64,000 bases of DNA from Hyalangium versicolor. GTDB lineage: Bacteria > Myxococcota > Myxococcia > Myxococcales > Myxococcaceae. The stretch is from NCBI RefSeq assembly GCF_020103695.1, contig NZ_JAHXBF010000013.1, forward strand, positions 248,001-312,000, in the 5' to 3' direction. Positions 43,158-52,264 of this stretch are shown here, piece after piece. The number at the start of each line of letters is the position of its first letter. Position 1 is the first letter of the stretch. The notes under the pieces were generated by a model that ran no database searches, was not told the origin of the DNA, and saw nothing but the letters and a program-made list of their open reading frames with translations. The position numbers were made by a program, and so were the translations under genes.

Positions 43158-43317
43158 CTCAGGCAACTGGTGGCAGCCCTGAGTCATATACGGAGGGGCA
43201 GAGCGCTCGGCGGCATTCCTGGATACCGGCCGAGTCTCGCCTCTCAGGTGCCGTTACTTGCTGCACCCACCTACCTTCTCCGCAGGCATTGGATGGACCG
43301 CAGGCCCGGGGACTTCT

Positions 43318-44445
43318 GTGGCAGAGGGGACACAACGCTCCAGCGAGCCGGTGCGCATCGAGCGGGTCGATGCGAGGGCGTACGCGTTTCCCACGGATGC
43401 TCCGGAGGCTGATGGCACCTTCGCGTGGAACTCCACCACCCTCGTCGTCGTGGAGCTGACCGCGGGTGGCCATCGAGGGCTGGGTTACACCTATACAGAC
43501 GCGGTGGCCGCGGACCTCATCTCGCGCGTCTTCGCCGAGGAGCTTCGCTCCCAGGACGCGATGGACATTCCCGCACGGATGGTCGCGCTCCTCCGCCGGG
43601 TGCGGAACCTGGGGCGGCCGGGACTGGTCTCCATGGCGCTGTCCGCGGTGGACGCTGCTCTCTGGGATGTGAAGGCACGTGTTCTCGGTCTTTCGCTCGC
43701 CCGGCTGCTCGGCGCCATGCGAACGCGCGTTCCTGTCTATGGCAGTGGAGGGTTCACCTCGTACTCGGTGGAGCGTCTCCAGTCGCAGCTCGCGGGCTGG
43801 GTGGAGCAGGGCATCCCTCGCGTGAAGATGAAGGTGGGCACTCACCCCGAGCAGGATGTGGCTCGAGTCCGCGCCGCCCGGCAGGCCATCGGCAAGGAGG
43901 CGGAGCTCTTCGTCGATGCCAACGGCGCGTACTCCGCCCCTCAGGCCCTGGCGCTCGCGGAGCGCTTCGCCGAGCACCGCGCCTCCTGGTTCGAGGAGCC
44001 CGTCTCCAGCGATGACCTCCCGGGACTGCATCAACTTCGCGAGCGATTGCCCGAGGGGATGGCGCTCGCGGCGGGCGAGTATGGAGACGGAGGGCTCTAC
44101 TTTCGCCGGATGTTGGAAGCTGGCGCGGTGGACGTGCTGCAGGCGGATGCCACGCGGTGCCTGGGCATCACCGGTTTCCTCCAGGCGGACGCGCTGTGCG
44201 ATGCGTACGGCGTGGGGCTCTCCGGGCACTGCGCTCCCGCGATCCATGTCCATGCGGCTTGCGCGGCGAGGCGTCTGGTTCACCTGGAGTACTTCCACGA
44301 TCACGCTCGCCTGGAGCGGGTGTTCTTCGAGGGAGTTCCCGAACTGGAGGATGGCGCGCTCGTGCCGGACTTCTCCCGCCCGGGGTTGGGACTGGAACTG
44401 CGACGGGCGGATGTCGCCCGCTACGCATTGGGGGCAGGGACATGA
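43318..44445 (+). CDS. Mandelate racemase/muconate lactonizing enzyme family protein
   Basis: 375 residues from GTG 43318 (TTG 43258 possible). Enolase-superfamily barrel with RVKMKVGTHPEQD (K-x-K base), FVDANGAYS (metal Asp), WFEEPVS (metal Glu), AAGEYG (metal Glu), LQADATRCLGITG, and the LSGHCAPAIHVH segment near the second catalytic base. It would abstract an alpha-proton from a carboxylate sugar acid or similar. Overlap of four bases with the large FAD/Fe-S gene suggests a joint pathway for hydroxy-acid or sugar-acid breakdown; substrate unknown. Confidence 0.88.
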   Translation: MAEGTQRSSEPVRIERVDARAYAFPTDAPEADGTFAWNSTTLVVVELTAGGHRGLGYTYTDAVAADLISRVFAEELRSQDAMDIPARMVALLRRVRNLGRPGLVSMALSAVDAALWDVKARVLGLSLARLLGAMRTRVPVYGSGGFTSYSVERLQSQLAGWVEQGIPRVKMKVGTHPEQDVARVRAARQAIGKEAELFVDANGAYSAPQALALAERFAEHRASWFEEPVSSDDLPGLHQLRERLPEGMALAAGEYGDGGLYFRRMLEAGAVDVLQADATRCLGITGFLQADALCDAYGVGLSGHCAPAIHVHAACAARRLVHLEYFHDHARLERVFFEGVPELEDGALVPDFSRPGLGLELRRADVARYALGAGT

Positions 44446-47400
44446 AGACCTTCTCGTTGCTCGATACCTGGGTTGATCAGCGCCGCCTGAAGCGCGGGCG
44501 GAGGCCCGAGACGCCTCCCGAGCGCCGTGAGCGGGAGGAGGTGGACGTGAAGGGGCTGGAGGCGGCCCTGCGTCAGCGCCTGGAAGGTGAAGTGGAGTTC
44601 GATACCGGCAGCCGCGCCCTCTACGCCACGGATGCCTCCAACTATCGGCAGGTTCCCCTCGGAGTGGTGCGCCCTCGCTCGGTGAGGGATGTGGTGGAGA
44701 CGCTGCGCGTGTGCCGCCGGTTCGGCGCCCCGGTTCTCAGCCGGGGAGGGGGCACGGCCCTCGCGGGGCAGACGTGCAACGTGGCCGTGGTGATGGACTT
44801 CTCACGGCATCTGAACCGCATCCTGCACGTGGATCCGGAGCGTCGGCTGGCGCGGGTCCAGCCGGGCCTGGTGCTGGACACCCTGCGCAATTTCACCATC
44901 GATCGCTACCAGCTCACCTTCGGGCCGGATCCCTCCACCCACAATCGCTGCACGCTGGGAGGCATGCTCGGCAACAACGCGTGTGGCACGCACGCGCAGC
45001 AAGCGGGCCGCATGGAGAAGAACGTGGAGGAGCTGGAGGTCATCACCTATGACGGGCTGCGCCTGCGCGTGGGACCGACCTCCGAGGAGGAACTGGAACG
45101 CATCATCCGTGCCGGAGGCCGCCGCGGGCAGCTCTACGCGGGGCTCCGGTCTCTGAGGGAGCGCTACGCCCCGCTCATTCGCGAGCGCTATCCGAAGATC
45201 CCCCGGCGTGTCTCGGGCTACGGCCTGGACGAGCTGCTGCCGGAGAAGGGCTTCAACGTGGCTCGGGCGTTGGTGGGCACGGAGGGCACTTGCGTCACCA
45301 TCCTCGAGGCCACGCTGCGGTTGATCCCCGAGCCGCGTGCTCGCTCGTTGCTGGTGCTGGGCTACCCGGACGTGTTCCAGGCCGCGGACCACATTCCCCA
45401 GGTGCTCGAGTCCCAACCCATCGGACTGGAGGGGCTCGACGAGCGGCTCATCGCCGGGATGAAGCGCAAGGGGCTGCACGCAGAGGATGTCCGGCTCCTG
45501 CCCGAGGGCAAGGGCTGGCTCGTCGTGGAGTTCGGTGGAGACTCCCGCGAGGAGGCGGATGACAAGGCTCGCGCGCTGATGGCGATGCTGAAGGGGCTCG
45601 GTGATGCGCCGAGCATGCGCCTCTACGACAAGCCGGACGTGGAGCACCTCATCTGGGAGGTGCGGGAGTCCGGGCTGGGCGCGACGGCCTTCATTCCTGG
45701 CGAGCCGGACGCGTGGGAGGGGTGGGAGGACTCCGCGGTGGAGCCCCGGCAACTTGGGGCCTATCTGCGCGAGTTCAAGCAGCTCCTGGGAAAGCATGGC
45801 TACCAGACCGCGCTCTACGGCCACTTCGGCCAGGGTTGCGTGCACTGCCGCATCAACTTCGACTTCACCACGCGCGACGGCATCCGGAACTACCGCCGCT
45901 TCGTGGAGGAGGCGGCGGATCTGGTGGTCAAGCACAACGGCTCGCTGTCCGGCGAGCATGGGGACGGGCAGTCGCGCGGGGAGCTGTTGCCGAAGATGTT
46001 CGGCGAGGAGCTGGTCCGGGCCTTCGGCGAGTTCAAGGCGCTGTGGGATCCGGACAACAAGATGAACCCGCATAAGAAGGTGTCCCCCTACCGGTTGGAC
46101 GAGAATCTGAGGCTGGGCACGCAATACCGGCCGCCACCGCAGGAGACGCACTTCCAGTACCCGGACGATCGGGGCAGCTTCGCGCGAGCCACGATGCGGT
46201 GCGTGGGCGTGGGCAAGTGCCGCCGGGAGCAGGGCGGGACGATGTGCCCCAGCTACATGGTGACGCGCGAGGAGAAGCACTCCACGCGCGGGCGGGCACA
46301 TCTCCTCTTCGAGATGATGCAGGGCGAGCCGCTCGAGGGCGGCTGGCGCAGTGAGCACGTGAAGGAGGCGCTGGATCTGTGCCTGGCGTGCAAGGGCTGC
46401 AAGTCCGACTGCCCGGTGAACGTGGACATGGCCACCTACAAGGCCGAGTTCCTCAGTCACTACTACGCGGGCAAGGCGCGGCCGAGACACGCGTACGCCT
46501 TCGGGCTCATCATGTTCTGGGCGAGACTGGCCTCGCTGGCGCCGCGGCTGGCCAACGCCTTCACCCAGACGCCGGGGCTGAGCCGGCTGGCGAAGTGGGC
46601 GGCGGAGGTACACCCGGAGAGGCGGATTCCGAAGTTCGCGCCGCGCTCGTTCCAGCGCGAGGCGAAGGGGCGGAAGCCCATGCCGACCACGCGGGGGCCC
46701 GTCGTGCTGTTCCCGGACACCTTCAACAACTTCTTCCACCCGGACACGGCCCACGCGGCGCTGGAGGTGCTGGAGGCCGCGGGCTTCGAGGTGCGGGTGC
46801 CACAGGGCTTCGTGTGCTGCGGCCGGCCTCTCTACGACTACGGCATGCTGGACACGGCGAAGGCGATGCTGCGGCACACGCTGGAGCGTTTCCGCGAGGA
46901 CATTCGCGCCGGGGTGCCCTTCGTGATGCTGGAGCCGAGCTGCGCCGCGGTCTTCCGCGATGAGCTCATCAACCTCTTCCCCCAGGATGAAGATGCCCGG
47001 CGGCTCCACCAGCAGACGTTCCTGCTGAGCGAGTTGCTGGAGAAGAAAGCGCCGGACTTCGAATTGCCGAAGCTGCGTGGCCAGGCGTTGGTGCAGGGGC
47101 ACTGCCACCATCAGGCCGTGATGAAGTTCAAGGCGGAGGAGAAGGCGCTCGACAAGACGGGGCTGGACTGGGAGCGGCCGGACTCGGGTTGCTGCGGCAT
47201 GGCCGGCGCGTTTGGTTTCGAGAAGGCCCACTACCCAACGAGCCAGGCCTGCGCGGAGCGAGTCATCCTGCCCAAGGTGCGGCAGGCGCGGAAGGGGACG
47301 CTCCTCATCGCTGATGGGTTCAGCTGCCGGGAGCAGATCTCCCAGGGCACGGGACGGATGCCGGTGCACCTGGCGCACGTGCTGTGGGCGGCGGTGAAAC

Positions 47401-47618
47401 GCAAGCAGCACCTGCTGGAGGAGGATGAGCCAGAGGCCGCACTGCTCGAGGCGGCCCGTGACGAGGAGGCCCGAGGCCGCCGCTCGCTGGGCCCCACGCG
47501 GCGCTGGGTGGCGTTGGCGAGTGCCTCGGTGCTGATGGGGGTGGGGCTCTGGGCCGCACGTGAGAGGGGCGCTCGGAACAGAGGCTGGCTCATCGGGGCT
47601 CTCAGCGGGCAGGCGTGA
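44442..47618 (+). CDS. FAD-binding and Fe-S oxidoreductase fusion (D-lactate/glycolate dehydrogenase type)
   Basis: 1058 residues. Residues ~50-290: FAD-binding type 4 domain with PVLSRGGGTALAGQTCNVAV and GGMLGNNACGTHA. Residues ~290-550: the matching C-terminal oxidase domain ending GEHGDGQSRGELLPKMFG. Residues ~590-690: Fe-S region with CVGVGKCRR...TMCPSYM and CLACKGCKSDCPVNV. Residues ~740-1000: two CCG domains, VCCGRPLYDYG and CCGMAGAFGFE. A hydrophobic C-terminal segment (RWVALASASVLMGVGLWAA) may anchor it. It would oxidise a D-2-hydroxy acid and feed electrons to quinone. ATG 44442 overlaps the enolase-superfamily stop. Confidence 0.9.
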   Translation: MKTFSLLDTWVDQRRLKRGRRPETPPERREREEVDVKGLEAALRQRLEGEVEFDTGSRALYATDASNYRQVPLGVVRPRSVRDVVETLRVCRRFGAPVLSRGGGTALAGQTCNVAVVMDFSRHLNRILHVDPERRLARVQPGLVLDTLRNFTIDRYQLTFGPDPSTHNRCTLGGMLGNNACGTHAQQAGRMEKNVEELEVITYDGLRLRVGPTSEEELERIIRAGGRRGQLYAGLRSLRERYAPLIRERYPKIPRRVSGYGLDELLPEKGFNVARALVGTEGTCVTILEATLRLIPEPRARSLLVLGYPDVFQAADHIPQVLESQPIGLEGLDERLIAGMKRKGLHAEDVRLLPEGKGWLVVEFGGDSREEADDKARALMAMLKGLGDAPSMRLYDKPDVEHLIWEVRESGLGATAFIPGEPDAWEGWEDSAVEPRQLGAYLREFKQLLGKHGYQTALYGHFGQGCVHCRINFDFTTRDGIRNYRRFVEEAADLVVKHNGSLSGEHGDGQSRGELLPKMFGEELVRAFGEFKALWDPDNKMNPHKKVSPYRLDENLRLGTQYRPPPQETHFQYPDDRGSFARATMRCVGVGKCRREQGGTMCPSYMVTREEKHSTRGRAHLLFEMMQGEPLEGGWRSEHVKEALDLCLACKGCKSDCPVNVDMATYKAEFLSHYYAGKARPRHAYAFGLIMFWARLASLAPRLANAFTQTPGLSRLAKWAAEVHPERRIPKFAPRSFQREAKGRKPMPTTRGPVVLFPDTFNNFFHPDTAHAALEVLEAAGFEVRVPQGFVCCGRPLYDYGMLDTAKAMLRHTLERFREDIRAGVPFVMLEPSCAAVFRDELINLFPQDEDARRLHQQTFLLSELLEKKAPDFELPKLRGQALVQGHCHHQAVMKFKAEEKALDKTGLDWERPDSGCCGMAGAFGFEKAHYPTSQACAERVILPKVRQARKGTLLIADGFSCREQISQGTGRMPVHLAHVLWAAVKRKQHLLEEDEPEAALLEAARDEEARGRRSLGPTRRWVALASASVLMGVGLWAARERGARNRGWLIGALSGQA

Positions 47619-47799
47619 GAGCGCCGGCCGGGGAGGTATGAGCGCCAGTACCTTCCACGGCGTGCGGGAGGTGCGCAGTTTGAGCGCCAGGGACGGACAT
47701 GGTGCGTGAGCGGGGCAACACACGAGAAGCGAAGTGCGTGGGCTCGTGCGCCTCGGCGTCGTCCTGCCCTGGAAACCCCACTTCTCCCAAGGAGTCGCC

Positions 47800-49584
47800 A
47801 TGAGCGCCACCGTTTCCGACTATCTGCTCTACCGCTTGTCCCAGTGGGGCATCCGCCGTGTCTACGGCTACCCGGGCGATGGCATCAACGGCATCCTCAG
47901 TGCCTTCGAGGGCGATACCGAGCTGCAGTTCATCCAGGTCCGCCATGAGGAGATGTCCGCTTTCATGGCTTGCGCGCACGCCAAGTTCACCGGTGATGTG
48001 GGCGTGTGCCTGGCCACCTCGGGCCCCGGCGCCATCCACCTGCTCAACGGCCTCTATGACGCGAAGCTGGACCACCAGCCCGTGGTGGCCATCGTCGGTC
48101 AACAGGCCCGCGCCGCGCTCGGAGGCCACTACCAGCAGGAGGTGGATCTGCAGACGCTCTTCAAGGACGTGGCCAGCGAGTACGTCACCATGGTGACGAA
48201 GCCCGCCGCCATCCGCCACGCCATCGACCGGGCCGTGCGCATCGCCAAGAGCGAGCGCACCGTGACGTGCGTCATCATCCCCAACGATCTCCAGGAAATG
48301 CCGTACGAGCGGCCCGACCGCAAGCACGGCACCATCCACTCCAGCGTGGGCTTCAGCGTGCCCCGCGTCCTCCCCAGGGAAGAGGACCTGCGCCGCGCGG
48401 CGGACGTGCTCAACTCGGGCAAGAAGGTGGCGATGCTCGTGGGTGCCGGTGTGCTCAACGCGGCCGACGAGGTGATGAAGGTCGCGGAGGTATTGGGCGC
48501 GGGCGTCGCCAAGGCGCTGCTCGGCAAGGCGGTGCTTCCGGATGATCTGCCCTACGTGACGGGCTCCATCGGCCTGCTGGGCACCAAGCCCAGCTGGGAC
48601 ATGATGCAGGAGTGCGACACGCTGTTGATGGTGGGCACCAGCTTCCCGTACTCGGAATTCCTCCCCAAGGAGGGCCAGGCGCGCGGTGTCCAGATCGATC
48701 TCGATGGCCGCATGCTGGCCATCCGCTACCCCATGGAGGTGGCGCTCCAGGGCGACAGCAAGGAGACATTGCAGGCCCTGATCCCGCTGCTCGAGCGCAA
48801 GAAGGACCGGGGCTGGCGCGAGCAGATCGAGAAGAACATCCGGCAGTGGTGGAAGACGACCGAGGCCCTGGCCATGAACTCGGCCAACCCCATCAACCCG
48901 CAGCGCGTGTTCTGGGAGGTGTCTCCGAAGCTTCCGGATGGAGTGATCCTCGCGGCGGACTCGGGCTCGGCGGCCAACTGGTTCGCCCGGGACTTGAAGA
49001 TCCGCAAGGGGATGATGGCGTCCTTGTCGGGCAACCTGGCCACCATGGGCTGCGGCGTGCCTTACGCCATTGGCGCGAAGTTCGCCTTCCCGCACCGGCC
49101 CGTCATCGCCTTCGTCGGCGACGGGGCCATGCAGATGAACGGCAACAGCGAGCTCATCACCGTGGCCAAGTACTGGAAGGAGTGGAAGGATCCGCGCTTC
49201 ATCATCCTCGTGCTCAACAACCGCGACCTGAACCAGGTGACGTGGGAGCAGCGGGTGCTCGCGGGAGACCCGAAGCTGCCGGCCACGCAGGACCTGCCCG
49301 ACTTCCCCTACGCCCAGTACGCCGAGTCCCTGGGGCTCCGGGGTATCCGCATGGACAAGCCGGACCAGATTGCCCGGCAGTGGGATGAGGCGCTCAATGC
49401 GGACCGGCCCGTGGTCATCGAGGCCTGCGTGGATCCGGACGTGCCGCCGCTGCCGCCCCACATCACCCTCGAGCAGGCGAAGCACTTCGCCTCGGCGATT
49501 CTCAAGGGAGATCCGGAATCGAGCGGCGTCGTCAGTCAGGCCATCAAGGGAATGGTGGACAGGCTGACGCCACACAAGGGCTGA
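47800..49584 (+). CDS. Thiamine-diphosphate enzyme, pyruvate oxidase/dehydrogenase-like
   Basis: 594 residues. N-terminal Pyr domain with VRHEEMSAFMACAHAKFTG (catalytic Glu) and TSGPGAIHLLNGLYDAKLD; central FAD/NAD-like domain (KVAMLVGAGVL); C-terminal PP domain with FVGDGAMQMNGNSELITVAK (ThDP/Mg GDG...N). Layout and motifs match pyruvate oxidase/PoxB and related ThDP-requiring enzymes that decarboxylate pyruvate. ATG 47800 has AAGGAG upstream. It is alone, 181 bases after the Fe-S gene, and ends at a clear terminator. Confidence 0.88.
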   Translation: MSATVSDYLLYRLSQWGIRRVYGYPGDGINGILSAFEGDTELQFIQVRHEEMSAFMACAHAKFTGDVGVCLATSGPGAIHLLNGLYDAKLDHQPVVAIVGQQARAALGGHYQQEVDLQTLFKDVASEYVTMVTKPAAIRHAIDRAVRIAKSERTVTCVIIPNDLQEMPYERPDRKHGTIHSSVGFSVPRVLPREEDLRRAADVLNSGKKVAMLVGAGVLNAADEVMKVAEVLGAGVAKALLGKAVLPDDLPYVTGSIGLLGTKPSWDMMQECDTLLMVGTSFPYSEFLPKEGQARGVQIDLDGRMLAIRYPMEVALQGDSKETLQALIPLLERKKDRGWREQIEKNIRQWWKTTEALAMNSANPINPQRVFWEVSPKLPDGVILAADSGSAANWFARDLKIRKGMMASLSGNLATMGCGVPYAIGAKFAFPHRPVIAFVGDGAMQMNGNSELITVAKYWKEWKDPRFIILVLNNRDLNQVTWEQRVLAGDPKLPATQDLPDFPYAQYAESLGLRGIRMDKPDQIARQWDEALNADRPVVIEACVDPDVPPLPPHITLEQAKHFASAILKGDPESSGVVSQAIKGMVDRLTPHKG

Positions 49585-49603
49585 GTAGGGAGCAGCCGGG
49601 CAG

Positions 49604-49627
49604 GAGAGCGCGGGCCGACGCGCTCTC
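49604..49627 (+). terminator. Rho-independent terminator
   Basis: GAGAGCGCG (49604-49612) pairs perfectly with CGCGCTCTC (49619-49627) over a six-base loop and is followed by TTGTTCT. It sits 20 bases after the stop at 49584. Confidence 0.8.
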
Positions 49628-49690
49628 TTGTTCTGGCGGAGGGGCTCTTCCTTGAGTAGGAGGGAGTAAGCTGCGGAGCCGGTTCCTCCC

Positions 49691-50281
49691 ATGAGATTCC
49701 CTACCTACGTCTTGCTGCCCCTTCTGGGGATCGTGGTGCTCGTGGCCGCCGTGCTGGGCACCTGGCTGTGGCCCGCGCCCACGGGTTCTTCAGACAGCGC
49801 TGTGTCATCGCCGAGCCCGACGCAGGTGGTCCCGGAGATGCCGAAGCCTGTTCCGGCCCCCCTGCCTCCGCCTGTCAGGTCCGCGAGCCGGCCCGTGGTC
49901 CCTCCGCCCGCACCCGTGGAGGTGCAGGCCCCGCCACCTGTGCCGATGCCGAGCGAGCCCATGGCGGTTGCACCGCCGCCGGTTCTTCCCAGCTCCCAGC
50001 CCCCGGGCTCGAGCCCCGATCCCAACGCCACCCCCAAGAAGACGTGGTCCGCCATGAGGAACCGCGCGGCGGACCTGGCGCTGCGAGGCATGGAGCACCT
50101 GGAGCGCCGGCGAGATGAGGCCCGCGCTCGTGGCGATCAGGAGGAGGCCGATCGCCTGGATGCGGTCATCCTCAAGCACAAGGAGAGGGTGGAGCTGATG
50201 CGCGGATCGATGCGGCCGGCAGTTCCCTCGACAGAGCCCCTGCCTCCTCCGCCGGCCCAGGCGGGTCCTGCCATGCAGTGA
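49691..50281 (+). CDS. Proline-rich membrane-anchored protein of unknown function
   Basis: 196 residues. N-terminal membrane anchor (YVLLPLLGIVVLVAAVLGTW, 6-25), then about 90 residues of Pro/Val/Ala/Ser low complexity, then a charged helix (LALRGMEHLERRRDEARARG and ADRLDAVILKHKERVELM) and a Pro-rich end. It resembles spacer-type periplasmic proteins; no family recognised. It converges on the formate dehydrogenase operon. Confidence 0.7.
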   Translation: MRFPTYVLLPLLGIVVLVAAVLGTWLWPAPTGSSDSAVSSPSPTQVVPEMPKPVPAPLPPPVRSASRPVVPPPAPVEVQAPPPVPMPSEPMAVAPPPVLPSSQPPGSSPDPNATPKKTWSAMRNRAADLALRGMEHLERRRDEARARGDQEEADRLDAVILKHKERVELMRGSMRPAVPSTEPLPPPPAQAGPAMQ

Positions 50282-50306
50282 CGCCGCGGCGTCGACCGGC
50301 AGGGGA

Positions 50307-51467
50307 TCAGCGCACCACGGGCAGTGGGAACTTGAACGGCTTGCCGTCCGAGGCCACGGGATGCTGCGTCACCTCCGCGGCCCCCAGTCCCTGGCGCTGC
50401 GGAACGAAGGTGGCGTGCGGATCCTTCGTGGAAGCCTTGCCCGCCTCGTAGATGGCGTAGCGTGTGGCGAGGGCTCCCGTCAGTGTCAGCACGCTCGCCG
50501 TGAGCTGCTTCCATCGCTGCCGGCCCGGTAGCAGGCTCAGCGCCAGCCCCGCCGCGCCGCATGTCTTCGCCATCTTCCAGAGCAGGCCCGGCATGCCCTG
50601 TCGCAAGGGCCGGATGATCTCCTCGGAGCGCCCTGCCTCACGCTCCACCGCGAAGCCTGCCGCCAGCTCGGCCACCTTTCCGATCAGCCCGAAGCGGCGA
50701 ACTGCCTTCTTCTCGCGCTCCGACTTTGGAGGGAACAGCTCCAGCAGACTGCCGGCGCTCGCCATGCTCGAGGCCATGAACAGCAGTGGCAGCGTGCGGT
50801 GGGTGCCCTGCCATACCGGCACCGCCGAGTTCGACAGGAGCACCGCCGTGTACCCCGCCAGCGGCATGCCCAGCGCGCCGCCCACCAGCGAGGCCACGTT
50901 GCCCAGCTTCCGCACCACACCGATGCGGCCGGCGAACAGTGCCGCCACGGAGGCCGAGTTCATCGCTCCAGAGCCCGCCAGCACCCACGCTCCCATGCTC
51001 ATGGGTGAAGTCGGCCGGAACACGCGCAGCATGTTCAAGAAGCGCGTGGGCCTGCCCAGATCCTGGATGAGCAGCACGCTGCTGGCCGCATCCCCCAACG
51101 TGCCGATCCATCGGCACCGCCGCCCCAGGGATGCCAGCCGGGTACCATCGAGCAGCTCCACCGCGGCCCCCAGCGCACTCGTCGCGCCCGCCATCCCGCC
51201 CACGAAGAAGTACAGGGGAATGGTGGGCAGCCACACCGGGGATTTGATGGCCGGAGCTCCGTAGTAGCTCGGCGCCTCCTCGCCCGGGCCCGAGCGGGAG
51301 GGAATGGTGGTCAGCAGCTTCGGGACTGGATGAGCGATCTCCAGCTGCTTCACCTGTTGAGCCGCGCCTTCCCCGAGCAGCAGGCCCTGCTCCGGATTCA
51401 CATTGCGCCCATCCGAGGCGCGCTCGAGCTGCTCCAGAAGGGGAGTTCCCTCCTCGATCTCTCTCAT
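50307..51467 (-). CDS. NrfD-like membrane subunit of the formate dehydrogenase
   Basis: 386 residues with about nine membrane helices; family landmarks IPLYFFVGGMAGATSALGAA and LLIQDLGRPTRFLNMLRVFR. It anchors the complex and passes electrons to quinone. ATG 51467 is behind AGGAGG and overlaps the fdhB stop by four bases; the longer frame to 51548 overlaps fdhB needlessly. It replaces the cytochrome b gamma subunit of the E. coli enzyme. Confidence 0.88.
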   Translation of the reverse strand: MREIEEGTPLLEQLERASDGRNVNPEQGLLLGEGAAQQVKQLEIAHPVPKLLTTIPSRSGPGEEAPSYYGAPAIKSPVWLPTIPLYFFVGGMAGATSALGAAVELLDGTRLASLGRRCRWIGTLGDAASSVLLIQDLGRPTRFLNMLRVFRPTSPMSMGAWVLAGSGAMNSASVAALFAGRIGVVRKLGNVASLVGGALGMPLAGYTAVLLSNSAVPVWQGTHRTLPLLFMASSMASAGSLLELFPPKSEREKKAVRRFGLIGKVAELAAGFAVEREAGRSEEIIRPLRQGMPGLLWKMAKTCGAAGLALSLLPGRQRWKQLTASVLTLTGALATRYAIYEAGKASTKDPHATFVPQRQGLGAAEVTQHPVASDGKPFKFPLPVVR

Positions 51468-52261
51468 GACGCCTCCTGGCGACCCATCCACACCACGCCC
51501 AGTGCTGCCACCGCCATGGCCAGCGAGCCCAGCGCCACCGAGGCCCACGAGGCGCCCTGCTTCTTCGTGGGCACCACCGGATCGGGTGGCAGGTTGTAGA
51601 CCTCGGGCTTGTCCACCAGCAGGAAGAAGGCGTTGAGGCCTCCGGTGCCCGGCTGGTTCTCCTCGTCCACGCCGTACAGGTACGCGCTCTTCACGCCCAG
51701 TTCGTGCAGCTGCTCCACACGCTTGCGGGCCCTGTCGCGCAGCTCATCCAGATCTCCGAAGACGATGGACTCGGTGGGGCAGTGCTTGGCGCACGCGGGC
51801 GTCATGTCCTCGCCCAGCCGGTCGTAACAGAGCGTGCATTTCCACGCCCGCCCATCATCGTCGCGCCGATCGATGACTCCGAACGGGCACGCCACCACGC
51901 AGTAGCCGCACCCGTTGCACACGTCCGGCTGAACGTAGACGGTGTCGAACTCCGTGCGGATGATGGCGCCCGTGGGGCATGCCTCCAGGCACCCGGCGCG
52001 CTGGCAGTGCTTGCACACGTCCGAGGCCATCAGCCACGAGAAGTCGCCCACCCCCGTCTGTTGTCCCGGCAGTGGAATGGGCCGCTCCACGAAGGACACG
52101 TGCCTCCAAGTGGAGGCGCCCAGGTGCCCCGTGTGGTCGTACGACATGCCCGTGAAGTGGAACCCGTCATCCGGCAGTTGGTTCCATTGCTTGCAGGCCA
52201 CCTCGCAGGCCTTGCAGCCGATGCAGATCGTCGTGTCGGTGAAGAAGCCTTTCTGTCCCAT
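51464..52261 (-). CDS. fdhB: Formate dehydrogenase iron-sulfur subunit
   Basis: 265 residues. Four cluster motifs: CIGCKACEVACKQWNQ, CKHCQRAGCLEACPTGA, CNGCGYCVVACPFGV and CTLCYDR...CAKHCPTE. A C-terminal hydrophobic helix (ASVALGSLAMAVAALGVVWM) fits the membrane tail of FdnH/FdoH-type subunits. Three bases separate it from the fdhA stop. Confidence 0.93.
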   Translation of the reverse strand: MGQKGFFTDTTICIGCKACEVACKQWNQLPDDGFHFTGMSYDHTGHLGASTWRHVSFVERPIPLPGQQTGVGDFSWLMASDVCKHCQRAGCLEACPTGAIIRTEFDTVYVQPDVCNGCGYCVVACPFGVIDRRDDDGRAWKCTLCYDRLGEDMTPACAKHCPTESIVFGDLDELRDRARKRVEQLHELGVKSAYLYGVDEENQPGTGGLNAFFLLVDKPEVYNLPPDPVVPTKKQGASWASVALGSLAMAVAALGVVWMGRQEAS

Positions 52262-52264
52262 CGG

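Noticed and set aside
44802..47810. 1002-residue minus-strand ORF
   Set aside because: Antisense shadow of the FAD/Fe-S gene, whose motifs are unambiguous.
50280..50293. GACGCCGCGGCGTC palindrome between convergent genes as a terminator
   Set aside because: A self-complementary 14-mer with no loop and no T-run; not convincing as a hairpin.
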